A DNA stretch of 64,000 nucleotides. It comes from Candidatus Aminicenantes bacterium UBA647 (lineage in GTDB: Bacteria > Acidobacteriota > Aminicenantia > UBA2199). The stretch lies in contig DBOL01000025.1 of assembly GCA_002299555.1 (NCBI GenBank), positions 1 to 64,000 on the forward strand, given 5' to 3'. The notes below the pieces were generated by a model. The model was not told where the DNA came from and did no database searches. It saw only the letters and a list, made by a program, of their open reading frames with translations. The position numbers and the translations under genes are program-made. Numbering within the stretch: position 1 is the first letter of the stretch; the number at the start of each line of letters is the position of its first letter. Shown here piece after piece: positions 44,348 to 53,408 of the stretch.

Positions 44348-45646
44348 TTAAAGATCTTTCCTGAACCTGTCAAAGATCTTATCTATACCCGACATCATGG
44401 CTTTTTCTGAGAAAGCCTCCTCGAGTTCTTCTTTAGAACAAAGTTCGTTTATATTGTCATCATTCATTATCAACTCTCTGAAACCTGATTTTTCTGTCCA
44501 TGATCTCATGGCATTATCCTGAACAAGTTCATATACTTTTTGCCGTGGTATCCCTTTTTCCAGCAATAGTGTCAATACTCTTTGTGAATAATACACTTCA
44601 TTTGTAATATCGAGATTCCTCTTAACATTTTCAGGATAAACAACAAGACCTTCAAGGACAAATTTTATATCATCGGTCATAAGGTCAACAAGGTGGAATG
44701 AATCAGGGAAGATCACCCTCTCCGCTGAGGAGTGGGAAATATCTCTTTCATGCCAGAGGACGTTATTTTCCATTGCCACCGAGAGATTTCCCCGGAGAAT
44801 TCTGGCAAAGCCCGAAATCCTCTCGCATTTTACCGGATTTCTTTTATGTGGCATTGAGGAAGAACCTTTCTGCCCCTTAGTGAATGGTTCTTCCGCTTCA
44901 AGAACATCTGTCCTCTGAAGGTGTCTTATCTCAACTGCGATCTTTTCAAATGCACTTCCAAGAGATGCAATAGCAAACATCACTTCCATGTGCCTGTCCC
45001 TCTGAATTATTTGAGTAGAAACTTTGCAGGGCTTCAGGTCAAGTTTTTTCAATGCTTTATCTTCACCTTCAGGAGGGAAATGTATATATGTCCCGACAGA
45101 GCCTGATATCTTCCCTACTGAAATTGTATCCAGAGCCTTTTTCAGCCTTTCAATATTTCTGATCAATTCTTCGTACCAGATAAGATATTTTATCCCGAAA
45201 ACAACCGGCTCTGCATGGATCCCATGAGTCCTTCCAATTGACACAAGATCCTTATATTTAAAAGCTCCGCTCAGCATTGTTTTTTTCAGGGATTCACATT
45301 TACTGATTATATTTTCGAGAGATTCTCTCATAAGAAGTGAGAGAGCAGTATCGACTACATCATATGAAGTTATTCCTTTGTGAACATAAGCAGAATCCTG
45401 TCCGATCGACTCCTCAACAGAAGTTAGAAAAGCGATCACATCATGTTTTACCCGCTTTTCTATCTCATCTATCCTCGCAATATCAAACGAAGCATTCTCC
45501 CTGATATTCTTCATGCTTGCATCAGGTACTTCCCCCCATCCGTGCCAGACCTCGGTGATAGCTATCTCAACATCAAGCCACTTTCTGAATTTGTTTTCGG
45601 GACTCCATATCTTCTTTATCACATCCGATTCATATCTTTCTATCAT
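44348..45646 (-). CDS. purB: Adenylosuccinate lyase
   Basis: PurB releases fumarate from SAICAR and from adenylosuccinate in purine synthesis. The 432-aa protein carries the superfamily signature SSSMPHKRNPVKCE with the catalytic Ser loop, an N-terminal RYESDVIKKIWSPENKF typical of PurB, TSYDVVDTALSLLM, and the catalytic-His region GRTHGIHAEPVVFG. It is the second purine gene in this minus-strand stretch; a lipoprotein gene separates it from purL. Confidence 0.95.
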   Translation of the reverse strand: MIERYESDVIKKIWSPENKFRKWLDVEIAITEVWHGWGEVPDASMKNIRENASFDIARIDEIEKRVKHDVIAFLTSVEESIGQDSAYVHKGITSYDVVDTALSLLMRESLENIISKCESLKKTMLSGAFKYKDLVSIGRTHGIHAEPVVFGIKYLIWYEELIRNIERLKKALDTISVGKISGSVGTYIHFPPEGEDKALKKLDLKPCKVSTQIIQRDRHMEVMFAIASLGSAFEKIAVEIRHLQRTDVLEAEEPFTKGQKGSSSMPHKRNPVKCERISGFARILRGNLSVAMENNVLWHERDISHSSAERVIFPDSFHLVDLMTDDIKFVLEGLVVYPENVKRNLDITNEVYYSQRVLTLLLEKGIPRQKVYELVQDNAMRSWTEKSGFRELIMNDDNINELCSKEELEEAFSEKAMMSGIDKIFDRFRKDL

Positions 45647-45672
45647 AATGCCCCCGGTAATTCAGAAAAAAA

Positions 45673-46827
45673 TTATTTAGCTTCTACCTTTGAGAGTGCT
45701 TCTCCGACAAGCTCATCATATTTTTTAAGCGAATAGTTTTTATTACAAAATTTAACGGCATTCTCTGAAATAGTTTTACCTTTCGCAGATGCCGCCACCC
45801 TGATCCCATCTGCAAAATCTTCTGCTTCCGGGTTTCTCAGGATCGCTATATCATGCGTAATACTCTGGGTATGAGTATATAGGTTTGTTGCAACAAGAGG
45901 GACACCGCTTTTAAGATATGAATAAACTTTTAATGGAATATTCGTTCCGAGGATCCTGGGAGAAACAAGAATGTCAGAAATGTTCAGAAAATATGGGATA
46001 TCCTCAGGAGCTTTGGTGCCCAGAAGGATCACTTTGTCCTCAAGGCCTCTCTCTTTTACTTCCGCTACTATATTCTGCACCTGAGCCGGCTTCCCACCGA
46101 TCAGTACTAATTTGAATTTATCATCAAGTATATCCATGCAGTCAAGAAGGAGAGGAATCCCCTGATATGTTTCAAGAGTACCTGCATATGTAATAATCTT
46201 CTTCCCTTCCGCATTCACCTCTTTTTTAATTTTTTTCAACTTTGATCTATCAAGCTTTTCAGGAGTTTCATCAATAAAATTCTCAATTATCGTTAATTTT
46301 TTATTCCCGGTAATAGTTGATGCATAATCATAAAGTGCTTTACAGATAACAATAACTGATCTTGCATTGTTCAGGGATATCTTCTCTGTCTTCCTGAAGA
46401 TAGAAGTGATAAATTTTGACTTTGTGAACTTGAAATTTTCCATCTGCTGCACCAGTGAGGAATGCATATCGTACAGATGGGGAGTACCTGTCATTCTGCT
46501 GAAGAGGGCACCCATTATGTTGGCCTCTTCATGTGTATGTATCAAGTCATACTTTTTCCTGAATAACCTTCCTGCTGCTTTAAAAAATAGAAACAGATCA
46601 AGGAATATTTTTGCTGCTGAAGGCCCGGTCTTAACAGATTTCACAAAGGGTGGCTTCAAACATCTATAGATCTTCAGGCCTTTAATATCCTTGTCTTCAC
46701 CAATCGGGTAGGTCACAAGGTCGATCTCATGCCCCAATCTGGAGAGTGATCTTATTCTAAAATATTCTGAAAATGGAGTACCCCTGGGCTCGAAGAACGG
46801 CTCAGGTGCGATCATCAATATTTTCAT
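45673..46827 (-). CDS. Glycosyltransferase family 4
   Basis: The 384-aa GT-B enzyme opens with ILMIAPEPFFEPRGTPFSEY, typical of the GT4 WcaI/PelF-like groups. Further features are YAGTLETYQGIPLLLD and ISDILVSPRILGTNIPLKVYSYL, the donor-binding EX7E region in degenerate form. It acts in the cytoplasm on envelope glycan precursors. Its start lies within the last 26 bases of the upstream GT2 gene, so the two are coupled. The ATG at 46827 was chosen over an in-frame TTG at 46833. Confidence 0.88.
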   Translation of the reverse strand: MKILMIAPEPFFEPRGTPFSEYFRIRSLSRLGHEIDLVTYPIGEDKDIKGLKIYRCLKPPFVKSVKTGPSAAKIFLDLFLFFKAAGRLFRKKYDLIHTHEEANIMGALFSRMTGTPHLYDMHSSLVQQMENFKFTKSKFITSIFRKTEKISLNNARSVIVICKALYDYASTITGNKKLTIIENFIDETPEKLDRSKLKKIKKEVNAEGKKIITYAGTLETYQGIPLLLDCMDILDDKFKLVLIGGKPAQVQNIVAEVKERGLEDKVILLGTKAPEDIPYFLNISDILVSPRILGTNIPLKVYSYLKSGVPLVATNLYTHTQSITHDIAILRNPEAEDFADGIRVAASAKGKTISENAVKFCNKNYSLKKYDELVGEALSKVEAK

Positions 46828-47776
46828 CTTCAAATCCGTAAGTTTCTCTTATAGTATAAACGTTTTTGTTAAGTCCCTCATGATAAACCCTTGTCAACAT
46901 TTCAGCCAGTAATCCCAGAGTTATTATCTGGAAACCCAGGAACAGAACTAATACTGTAAATGTCAGGAGCGGCCTGTCTGCAGATTTCCCAAGAAAATAC
47001 TTCTCATAAGTAATATACAACCCTGTTAAAACCCCGGAACCCATCATGAACATCCCCAGGCTACCGAAGATCTGGAGAGGACGGTGAGAGAAAGAGAGGA
47101 GATATTTTATTGAGATAAGATCTAGAATAACTCTGAAAGTCCTTCCAAGTCCGTACTTTGATTTTCCGAATCTCCTTTCACGGTGATTAACCTGGATCTC
47201 GATCGATTCAATACCGATCCTCGATGCGATAGCAGGAATATACCGGTGCATTTCTCCATATAATTTAAGTGTTTTTACAACATCTTTTTTAAATCCTCTT
47301 AACGTGCATCCATAATCATGAAGCTTCACTTTCGTTATAAATGAGACCAGTTTGTTTCCAAAAAAAGAGGGGATCTTTTTTGTCAGACTGTCCTTTCTCT
47401 TCTTTCTCCAGCCGTTAACAATATCAAATCCTTCATCCAATTTTGCAATTACATCAGGAATGTCCGCCGGGTCATTCTGAAGATCCGCATCCAGGGTTAT
47501 TACATAGTCACCACTACAAAGTTCAAAACCTGCTGATATTGCAGAACTCTGACCGAAATTTTTTCTAAAACTAATTATCCGGACAGATTTATCCTTTTCC
47601 CTTAACTTTTTTAATTTATTCAGGGAATTATCTGTACTTCCGTCATTTATAAATATGATCTCATATTTTTGTACAAACCCTTTCAATACTTTCTTTATTT
47701 CATCGAAAAGAATTGCAACATTTTCTTCCTCGTTATATACAGGTATAACAATTGATAGTGATCTATTTTTTTTCAT
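46802..47776 (-). CDS. Membrane glycosyltransferase family 2 (GtrB/ArnC/DPM-like)
   Basis: The 324-aa protein has a GT-A domain, LSIVIPVYNEEENVAIL at the N-terminus and TLDADLQNDP (about residues 85-94) as the DXD-type metal site. Two C-terminal helices (about 235-260 and 270-295) anchor it. Enzymes of this type move a sugar onto polyprenyl phosphate. The ATG at 47776 is preferred over one further upstream because GGAG lies 8 bases before it. It overlaps the DUF2061 gene by 14 bases and the GT4 gene by 26. Confidence 0.9.
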   Translation of the reverse strand: MKKNRSLSIVIPVYNEEENVAILFDEIKKVLKGFVQKYEIIFINDGSTDNSLNKLKKLREKDKSVRIISFRKNFGQSSAISAGFELCSGDYVITLDADLQNDPADIPDVIAKLDEGFDIVNGWRKKRKDSLTKKIPSFFGNKLVSFITKVKLHDYGCTLRGFKKDVVKTLKLYGEMHRYIPAIASRIGIESIEIQVNHRERRFGKSKYGLGRTFRVILDLISIKYLLSFSHRPLQIFGSLGMFMMGSGVLTGLYITYEKYFLGKSADRPLLTFTVLVLFLGFQIITLGLLAEMLTRVYHEGLNKNVYTIRETYGFEDENIDDRT

Positions 47777-48062
47777 CAATAAACTCCAATTCATTCAATT
47801 TTTTCATTACATCACCTGCATCAATCCCAGGCTTAAGCACAATATGAGAAAGGGGATTGAGTATCTTACCAATATTTATTCTGACCCAAATCCTTTCATG
47901 AAAAAAGTAGGCTATCAATTTTATGACCATATCAAGTGCACCAATTTCAAGTGCAACAGTAATTTCTCCTGTAAACATGTATGCAATGCTGAAAGTAATA
48001 GAAGTGGCAATTACCCTCCAGCTGATTGCTTTTGCAAGGCTTCTTGTGTTAGTTTCTCTCAT
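47763..48062 (-). CDS. DUF2061 membrane protein
   Basis: The 99-aa product has the DUF2061 pattern: RSLAKAISWRVIATSIT, then a membrane segment and EIGALDMVIKLIAYFFHERIW. These proteins have two helices and unknown function; they often sit next to glycosyltransferases or sulfur genes. The C-terminal tail (about 65-99) is longer than usual. The start is taken as ATG 48062 because family similarity begins there; the frame is open to ATG 48116. It overlaps the GT2 start. Confidence 0.8.
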   Translation of the reverse strand: MRETNTRSLAKAISWRVIATSITFSIAYMFTGEITVALEIGALDMVIKLIAYFFHERIWVRINIGKILNPLSHIVLKPGIDAGDVMKKLNELEFIDEKK

Positions 48063-48207
48063 TAGATTTTCTCTGATTTTAAAAATGATTATACATTTTT
48101 TGTAAGTACTTTTCAATAAAGATTCACTCTGTTCATTCAGAGAAATGTAAATCTCGTTATTGTATCTTTTTTTTTAAAAAAATAATATAATAGCCCGAGG
48201 AGATAGC

Positions 48208-48762
48208 ATGAGAGATATTGACGAATTAATCTTAAAATTAAAGATCGAGCTGGGCAAAGCAGTTCCAAAAGACAAATTCAGGATCGCAATAGATGCTATC
48301 GCTGATTTTTACATGTCAAATTATAAAATATCAAAAAATGAGATTGCACTTTTATTTGCAAATAAGCATAGGACAGTTCTCTTTTTTGCCCATCCATCTT
48401 ACCTTATAAATGCAGGAATGATCCCTGTAAATCTCAGCGAAGCTATCGCATCAAGGATCTTCAGAAGCGGGAAGGGTTTTATAGATAACAATCTTCAGCA
48501 ACAGAGACACCTTTTCATTTTTGAGAGTATAAAAACACCTGACAACAAGATCATGCCGATCTGGAAAATGATCGCCTCGCGGATATCCCATTCTGACAAT
48601 CATTTAGGTATTATAGAGATCTCAAAAAGATCTGTAGACTTTGCAGAAGCCGGAGAGGATTTTTCCCCCTCGGATCTGCATTTCCTTGAAGAATCAATAA
48701 AAAAAGTTGCCCCTTTGATCAGTGAAGTAATGCCTGATGATTTCAGGGGACAATTCAAATGA
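48208..48762 (+). CDS. GAF-like hypothetical protein, coupled to pyrE
   Basis: The 184-aa product has an N-terminal helix bundle (DELILKLKIELGKAVP) and a GAF-like central sheet (TVLFFAHPSYLINAG, SRIFRSGKGFIDNN, LGIIEISKR). No catalytic motif is seen. GAF domains bind nucleotides or other small ligands, which would fit a regulator of pyrimidine supply, but that is inference. Its stop overlaps the pyrE start in ATGA. GAGGAG lies 7 bases before the ATG. Confidence 0.68.
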   Translation: MRDIDELILKLKIELGKAVPKDKFRIAIDAIADFYMSNYKISKNEIALLFANKHRTVLFFAHPSYLINAGMIPVNLSEAIASRIFRSGKGFIDNNLQQQRHLFIFESIKTPDNKIMPIWKMIASRISHSDNHLGIIEISKRSVDFAEAGEDFSPSDLHFLEESIKKVAPLISEVMPDDFRGQFK

Positions 48763-49292
48763 AAGCACGTCTAAAAGAAATCCTTTTAGAACTCTCCGTT
48801 ATCACCGACAGAGAATTTACTCTTGCTTCCGGGAAAAAAAGCAATTTTTATGTTGATGCAAGGATCACTACACTACATCCTGAGGGAGCATTTATAATCG
48901 GAAAAATTTTCCTTGATATGCTCGAAAATATCGAAGTGGACTCCATTGGCGGCTATTCTATCGGTGCAGACCCTATAGTTTCATCTATTTCAGTTCGCAG
49001 CTTCATTGAAAAGAGGCCGATCCCTGCATTTATAATAAGAAAACAGGAAAAAACTTACGGCACCGGAAAGATAATTGAAGGGAATTTTAAAAAAGGGGAC
49101 AGGGTAGTTATCTTTGATGATGTTGTGACCTCTGGAGGATCGATCCTTAAAGGTGCTGCCGAAGTTGAAAAGGCAGGGGGGACAGTGTTAGGAGTTATGG
49201 CAGTTATAGATAGAGAAGATGGTGGCAGAGAGACAATTGAAACTGCCGGCTATCCTTTCAGTTCAATATTTACGAAGAGCGATCTGCTCTAA
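48759..49292 (+). CDS. pyrE: Orotate phosphoribosyltransferase
   Basis: PyrE makes OMP from orotate and PRPP. The 177-aa product has the PRPP-binding motif VVIFDDVVTSGGSILKGA (about residues 111-128) and the flexible-loop region RKQEKTYGTGKIIEG, matching the archaeal/short PyrE type. It is coupled by a 4-base overlap to the GAF-like gene. A hairpin (AGAGC/GCTCT at the stop) and a bidirectional terminator follow. Confidence 0.94.
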   Translation: MKARLKEILLELSVITDREFTLASGKKSNFYVDARITTLHPEGAFIIGKIFLDMLENIEVDSIGGYSIGADPIVSSISVRSFIEKRPIPAFIIRKQEKTYGTGKIIEGNFKKGDRVVIFDDVVTSGGSILKGAAEVEKAGGTVLGVMAVIDREDGGRETIETAGYPFSSIFTKSDLL

Positions 49293-49300
49293 GATTAATT

Positions 49301-49340
49301 AAAAAAAAAAGGCGGCATCAGAAACAATACCGCCTTTTTC
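49301..49340. terminator. Bidirectional intrinsic terminator between pyrE and the decaheme gene
   Basis: AAAAAGGCGG (49306-49315) pairs with CCGCCTTTTT (49330-49339) around a 14-base loop. The stem carries an A-run on one side and a T-run on the other, so it works for pyrE on the plus strand and the decaheme operon on the minus strand. Confidence 0.85.
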
Positions 49341-49371
49341 TTTATTGTAATAAACTTTTAACGTCTTTTTA

Positions 49372-51522
49372 CTACCTCCATGTATAAGGAGATAAGTTAC
49401 CGCCAAGATCTCCTATAGAATCAACCAGTAACTGAGCAACATATCTGGCATTATGAATATATCCGTGAGGTTCTTTCTTTGACAGCTGAAAGTTATAGGC
49501 AGCTTTCAAAAGGTTCGCAGAAAATCTGTATCCATTTGAATATGATGCCTCTCCACTATCCACAATACCGTTATTGTTAAGATCTTTGAAGAAATACGGA
49601 TAGGTATGAGAGTCATAAACTAGTGGTGCTTTCGACTGACTTCCAACTCTTTGCATTTGCGCATACAGGCTGTCTTCAAGTCCTATGATCTCGTATTTCA
49701 TTGCTTCAGTTGTATTCCCGTCTCCATCATAATCGGGAATATTTGCAGGCCTTATTCCACTGAACTTGAACTTGGACGGATCTGCACCCGGATTCGGCTG
49801 GGCAATATCCTGTCCGTGACAATCGACACAATCAGCCTGGTTGGGTTTCTGAACATTATGACCTGTATTAGGTGATTTACCTTTTGTACCCATATGACAC
49901 TCGATACAAGTTACAAATTTGTTGTCATGGTTCGGGTACATCTGGCGTCCTGCATATACTTTCCCCGGATATTCATACCCACCCTGAACCTCGGTACCGA
50001 ATAGTACAGCAGCTGTCGGGAAATAGTGGATATTTGTAAATGAATAATTTCCGGTTCCACCGGCTATCTTGCTGTCAACCGAAGCTTTTGAAGCGCGTCC
50101 CTGGTGACAGGCCATACATAAGTTACTTGCGTCTCCCAAACTGACAACATCCCCTGATGGGAATTTCACGTCTGCCAGCTGCAGCAATGCGGGAGGGCCG
50201 GTATGACATGTAGTGCAAAGCATACCATTGGCGATCGGTTCAGGATCTTCATTGGTTCCGTCAGCAACATATTTAGCAAGTCCTGTCGCGCTATGACATC
50301 TTGCACAACTTGATTGAACTTCACCGTCTCCATCCCAATGTCTCCAGGCTTCCTGTGAACCGGCAAAATGACCTTCATCATTTCTGGTCATTTTTGACAT
50401 ATCAACTCCTCCAGTCACAGAATTCATGTCAGCAATAGAATCATACATAAGTTGGATAAGGTATTTGCCTCCGTGAGCAAAAGCCCCCGGATCTTTTTGA
50501 GAAGTCTGGTAGTTATACGCAGCTTTTGCCAATCTTGGTGTAAATTTCTTATAACTATTTGCATACACAGCTTCACCCTCATCAATAACACCATCATTAT
50601 TTGTATCAGTGAAAAAATATGGATATGTATGTGATTCATAACCGATAGTTGTTCCAACTACATTTCTGGAGTATACCAGCATCCCGTTAAAGAGGGCATC
50701 CTGAAGGCCCTTCAGTTCATAATAGATCCCTTCAGTTGTATTCCCGTCACCGTCATAATCGGTAAAAGAACCGAAATACCTGATGTTGTGGAGATCCTCT
50801 TTACTCTCAATCCCGCTATGGCATGTATCACATTGTTCAATTTTGATCTCCAATGAATGGGGATCGTGACAATCAGTACAAGAGTTGTATCCGGTTACAT
50901 GACCGAATTTCCCGTCATATGTCTGCCCTGCATATTCATAACCGCCTTTGGCAAGAGTACCGTAAAGGATAGCTCCAGCCGGGAAATAATGGATATTTGA
51001 GAACCTGATAGATGAAGAGGGTGTATCCAATGCTTTGCCGGCAAGTCCTGCCATGACTGAAGGACCTGAAGATCTTCCCTGGTGACAATTCATGCAAATA
51101 CCTTCATTTCCAAGAGGTTCATATGTTCCATCTTCATTCATCTCCCCTTTCACTTCGATACCTGAAGGAAATGTCACACCGGCAAAAACCTTCGGAGTCC
51201 CATTCTCAACATTAGTGTGACAGGTTTCGCAGGTAAAGGCTCCCGGTTCATGTCCATTCGCAACAGCACCGGTATTAGTAAATTCTTCGAATCCACCTGC
51301 ACTGTGACATTTTGCACAGCTGGATGGTACAACTGCCGGTTCATCCTCATCCCAATGGACAAATGCTTCCGACGTTGAATCATTATGGCCTGAATCGGCA
51401 AATAATGAATCCTGAACAGTTTCGAACATAGCTTTATCCATATTACAGGACTGCAGAACAAACAATCCTGTTATAAAGACAAAACAGATTCCGATTATTG
51501 ATAAATTTTTTCTTTTATTCAT
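49372..51522 (-). CDS. Decaheme outer-membrane lipoprotein cytochrome (MtrC/OmcA-like role)
   Basis: The 716-aa product has a signal peptide with lipobox (LQSC, Cys about 26) and ten CXXCH motifs: CAKCH, CETCH, CMNCH, CTDCH, CDTCH, then CARCH, CTTCH, CMACH, CIECH, CVDCH. The protein is an internal duplication: the two pentaheme halves share SSCAxCHSA, CMxCHQGR, IHYFPAxAxLxGT, GGYEY, DYDGDGNTTE and SHTYPYFF. This predicts a surface electron-exit cytochrome with about the heme count and size of MtrC. The start is placed at 51522, where GGAGG precedes the ATG. It is the last gene after the MtrB- and MtrA-like genes. Confidence 0.9.
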   Translation of the reverse strand: MNKRKNLSIIGICFVFITGLFVLQSCNMDKAMFETVQDSLFADSGHNDSTSEAFVHWDEDEPAVVPSSCAKCHSAGGFEEFTNTGAVANGHEPGAFTCETCHTNVENGTPKVFAGVTFPSGIEVKGEMNEDGTYEPLGNEGICMNCHQGRSSGPSVMAGLAGKALDTPSSSIRFSNIHYFPAGAILYGTLAKGGYEYAGQTYDGKFGHVTGYNSCTDCHDPHSLEIKIEQCDTCHSGIESKEDLHNIRYFGSFTDYDGDGNTTEGIYYELKGLQDALFNGMLVYSRNVVGTTIGYESHTYPYFFTDTNNDGVIDEGEAVYANSYKKFTPRLAKAAYNYQTSQKDPGAFAHGGKYLIQLMYDSIADMNSVTGGVDMSKMTRNDEGHFAGSQEAWRHWDGDGEVQSSCARCHSATGLAKYVADGTNEDPEPIANGMLCTTCHTGPPALLQLADVKFPSGDVVSLGDASNLCMACHQGRASKASVDSKIAGGTGNYSFTNIHYFPTAAVLFGTEVQGGYEYPGKVYAGRQMYPNHDNKFVTCIECHMGTKGKSPNTGHNVQKPNQADCVDCHGQDIAQPNPGADPSKFKFSGIRPANIPDYDGDGNTTEAMKYEIIGLEDSLYAQMQRVGSQSKAPLVYDSHTYPYFFKDLNNNGIVDSGEASYSNGYRFSANLLKAAYNFQLSKKEPHGYIHNARYVAQLLVDSIGDLGGNLSPYTWR

Positions 51523-51535
51523 CGTTTTTCCTCCG

Positions 51536-53398
51536 TTATTTCCAACTGTAACCAAAGGAAATTTCAAATATATTGGCCTTGTAATCATTATAGCCAAAAT
51601 CATTTTCCTTAAAATCAACATATCTGTAATTCAACTGACCGATAAAACCTTTTTCACAAAAATACTTGAAGAAGAGTTTAAAGTTAGTTCTTGTTAATTC
51701 CCATGATCCGTTGTTCTTGTAGTAGTTTAGATAAGCTCCGAGACCAGTCTTATCACTTAGTTTTGAGTAGACATAAAGGTCGAAAAGGTTTGAAGTCCCT
51801 TCGAAGAGTATATCCCAGACATAGGTCCCCTCGCCTCCGCTCCATGATGGCGGATAATAGATTGACCTGTCCCCTTTTCTGGTAACATCGATCAGAGAAT
51901 ATCCGGCTGAGAAATGAAGTTTTTTCTTGTAAATTCCAAGTCTGAGGTTCAGTTGATTCTTATCCGATGTCCACATCTCACCATTTTGATCACTTTCCGA
52001 CTTATTGAACAAATATGAACCACTGAAGTAAAGATTCTTGTTCTTGTATTTGGCAGTAAGCCTGAATCTGTGAAAATCAGTAGGTGAGATAAGAGTTAAC
52101 GGATTATCATAAGTCCCATATTGATAATCTGCTGTTACTCTGAATTTTTTATTAAGCCTCAAGTTCAAATTTCCGAATATTCCGGTTTTGGATGTGGGTT
52201 CATTTACATCTTCGATAACAATTGCATCTTCCACATCTCTCTGCTCCATTCTGTATCCGATAGTGAATCCGAATTTAGTGTTTGGTTGATACTGAAGCCC
52301 TGCTTCAACTCCTCCAGTTTCATATTTAAGATCCATTGAAGTTTTCTCCCCATCAATGGTCATAGATCCGGTCTGGTCAAAATTATTATAAAAAGTAGTT
52401 CCCACCAGAGCCATCTTATCATTCAGGAAGTAGGTAAAATCGAGATCATAGACCTGAGATTTTCTTGAGAAATCGCCATCTCCAGTATAGTCATATGAAA
52501 AACCTGCACCAACATAATCGATACCCATTGCACTTTCATCATATGTGAACTCTGTATCCTGGTTCATGATCATAAAGCTGCCTTTCAGGAGAAGCCTTTT
52601 AATTGGATTAAATGTGAATTTTGCAGTGTGCGTAATGCCTTTCATATCATACGGCATATCAAGATGGAAATAATTAAGAGCTGTCGGATATCTGGCGAAA
52701 TCACCACCGTCAGCATATCCGGGCAGGAACATGCTTGTTGCATTCTCAAAATCAGTAAATTTTTCTTCGATCACAAATGCAAAGCTCTTTCCGCTATAAT
52801 CAAACCCGAGAGTTACTTCAGTTGACATCTCATCTATTGGTTTTTCAAACTCAAACTCAACTCTTCCGATATCAAGTGTATTAACGCTCGATCCTTTCTT
52901 TGTGTAGCTGTTAAAATCTATATATGCATGAGCACTTTTTCCCAGCCATACTTTGAAAAGGCCTGAATCGTTTATCCGGTCAAATGCATAAGTGTGAAAA
53001 TCATGTCCTTCAAGATGGTCATTATAAAAATATTCTGATTTTCTTCTGTTAAACTTAAACTTGTACTTCCCGTTTTTCACAATATCGAGACCCATACTTT
53101 CAAATGGGTCGCCGCCAAAATTGTGAATATAGACATTCATGTAATCAAAATATTTGTTCATTTTCCCGGCGGGGGCGAAATGAATATTGAAATCGAACAA
53201 TCTGACCCCATCACCAAGGTTAATATCCTCTTTGTATTTTGATTCAACTCCGCTTACATCAACATACCTGTACCCTACCAGGAATTTTCCGTAAAACTCA
53301 TCCTCACCTTGTTCTCCGGCAGAAAGGGATATTGATGACACAAATCCACAGAACAGGATAACCATTAAAATTGTTAAAAATGATTTATTTATTTTCAT
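51536..53398 (-). CDS. MtrB/PioB-type outer-membrane beta-barrel
   Basis: The 620-aa protein has a Sec signal (about residues 1-27). A long series of amphipathic strands follows, with alternating aromatic residues and DKMALVGTTFYN-type hairpins through to the C-terminus ISFGYSWK. Size and position between a periplasmic and a surface decaheme cytochrome identify it as the MtrB-like sheath that lets the two touch through the outer membrane. It lacks the N-terminal CXXC of Shewanella MtrB. AGGAGC precedes the ATG, and 13 bases separate it from the surface cytochrome gene. Confidence 0.83.
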   Translation of the reverse strand: MKINKSFLTILMVILFCGFVSSISLSAGEQGEDEFYGKFLVGYRYVDVSGVESKYKEDINLGDGVRLFDFNIHFAPAGKMNKYFDYMNVYIHNFGGDPFESMGLDIVKNGKYKFKFNRRKSEYFYNDHLEGHDFHTYAFDRINDSGLFKVWLGKSAHAYIDFNSYTKKGSSVNTLDIGRVEFEFEKPIDEMSTEVTLGFDYSGKSFAFVIEEKFTDFENATSMFLPGYADGGDFARYPTALNYFHLDMPYDMKGITHTAKFTFNPIKRLLLKGSFMIMNQDTEFTYDESAMGIDYVGAGFSYDYTGDGDFSRKSQVYDLDFTYFLNDKMALVGTTFYNNFDQTGSMTIDGEKTSMDLKYETGGVEAGLQYQPNTKFGFTIGYRMEQRDVEDAIVIEDVNEPTSKTGIFGNLNLRLNKKFRVTADYQYGTYDNPLTLISPTDFHRFRLTAKYKNKNLYFSGSYLFNKSESDQNGEMWTSDKNQLNLRLGIYKKKLHFSAGYSLIDVTRKGDRSIYYPPSWSGGEGTYVWDILFEGTSNLFDLYVYSKLSDKTGLGAYLNYYKNNGSWELTRTNFKLFFKYFCEKGFIGQLNYRYVDFKENDFGYNDYKANIFEISFGYSWK

Positions 53399-53408
53399 GA
53401 TTCTGCTC

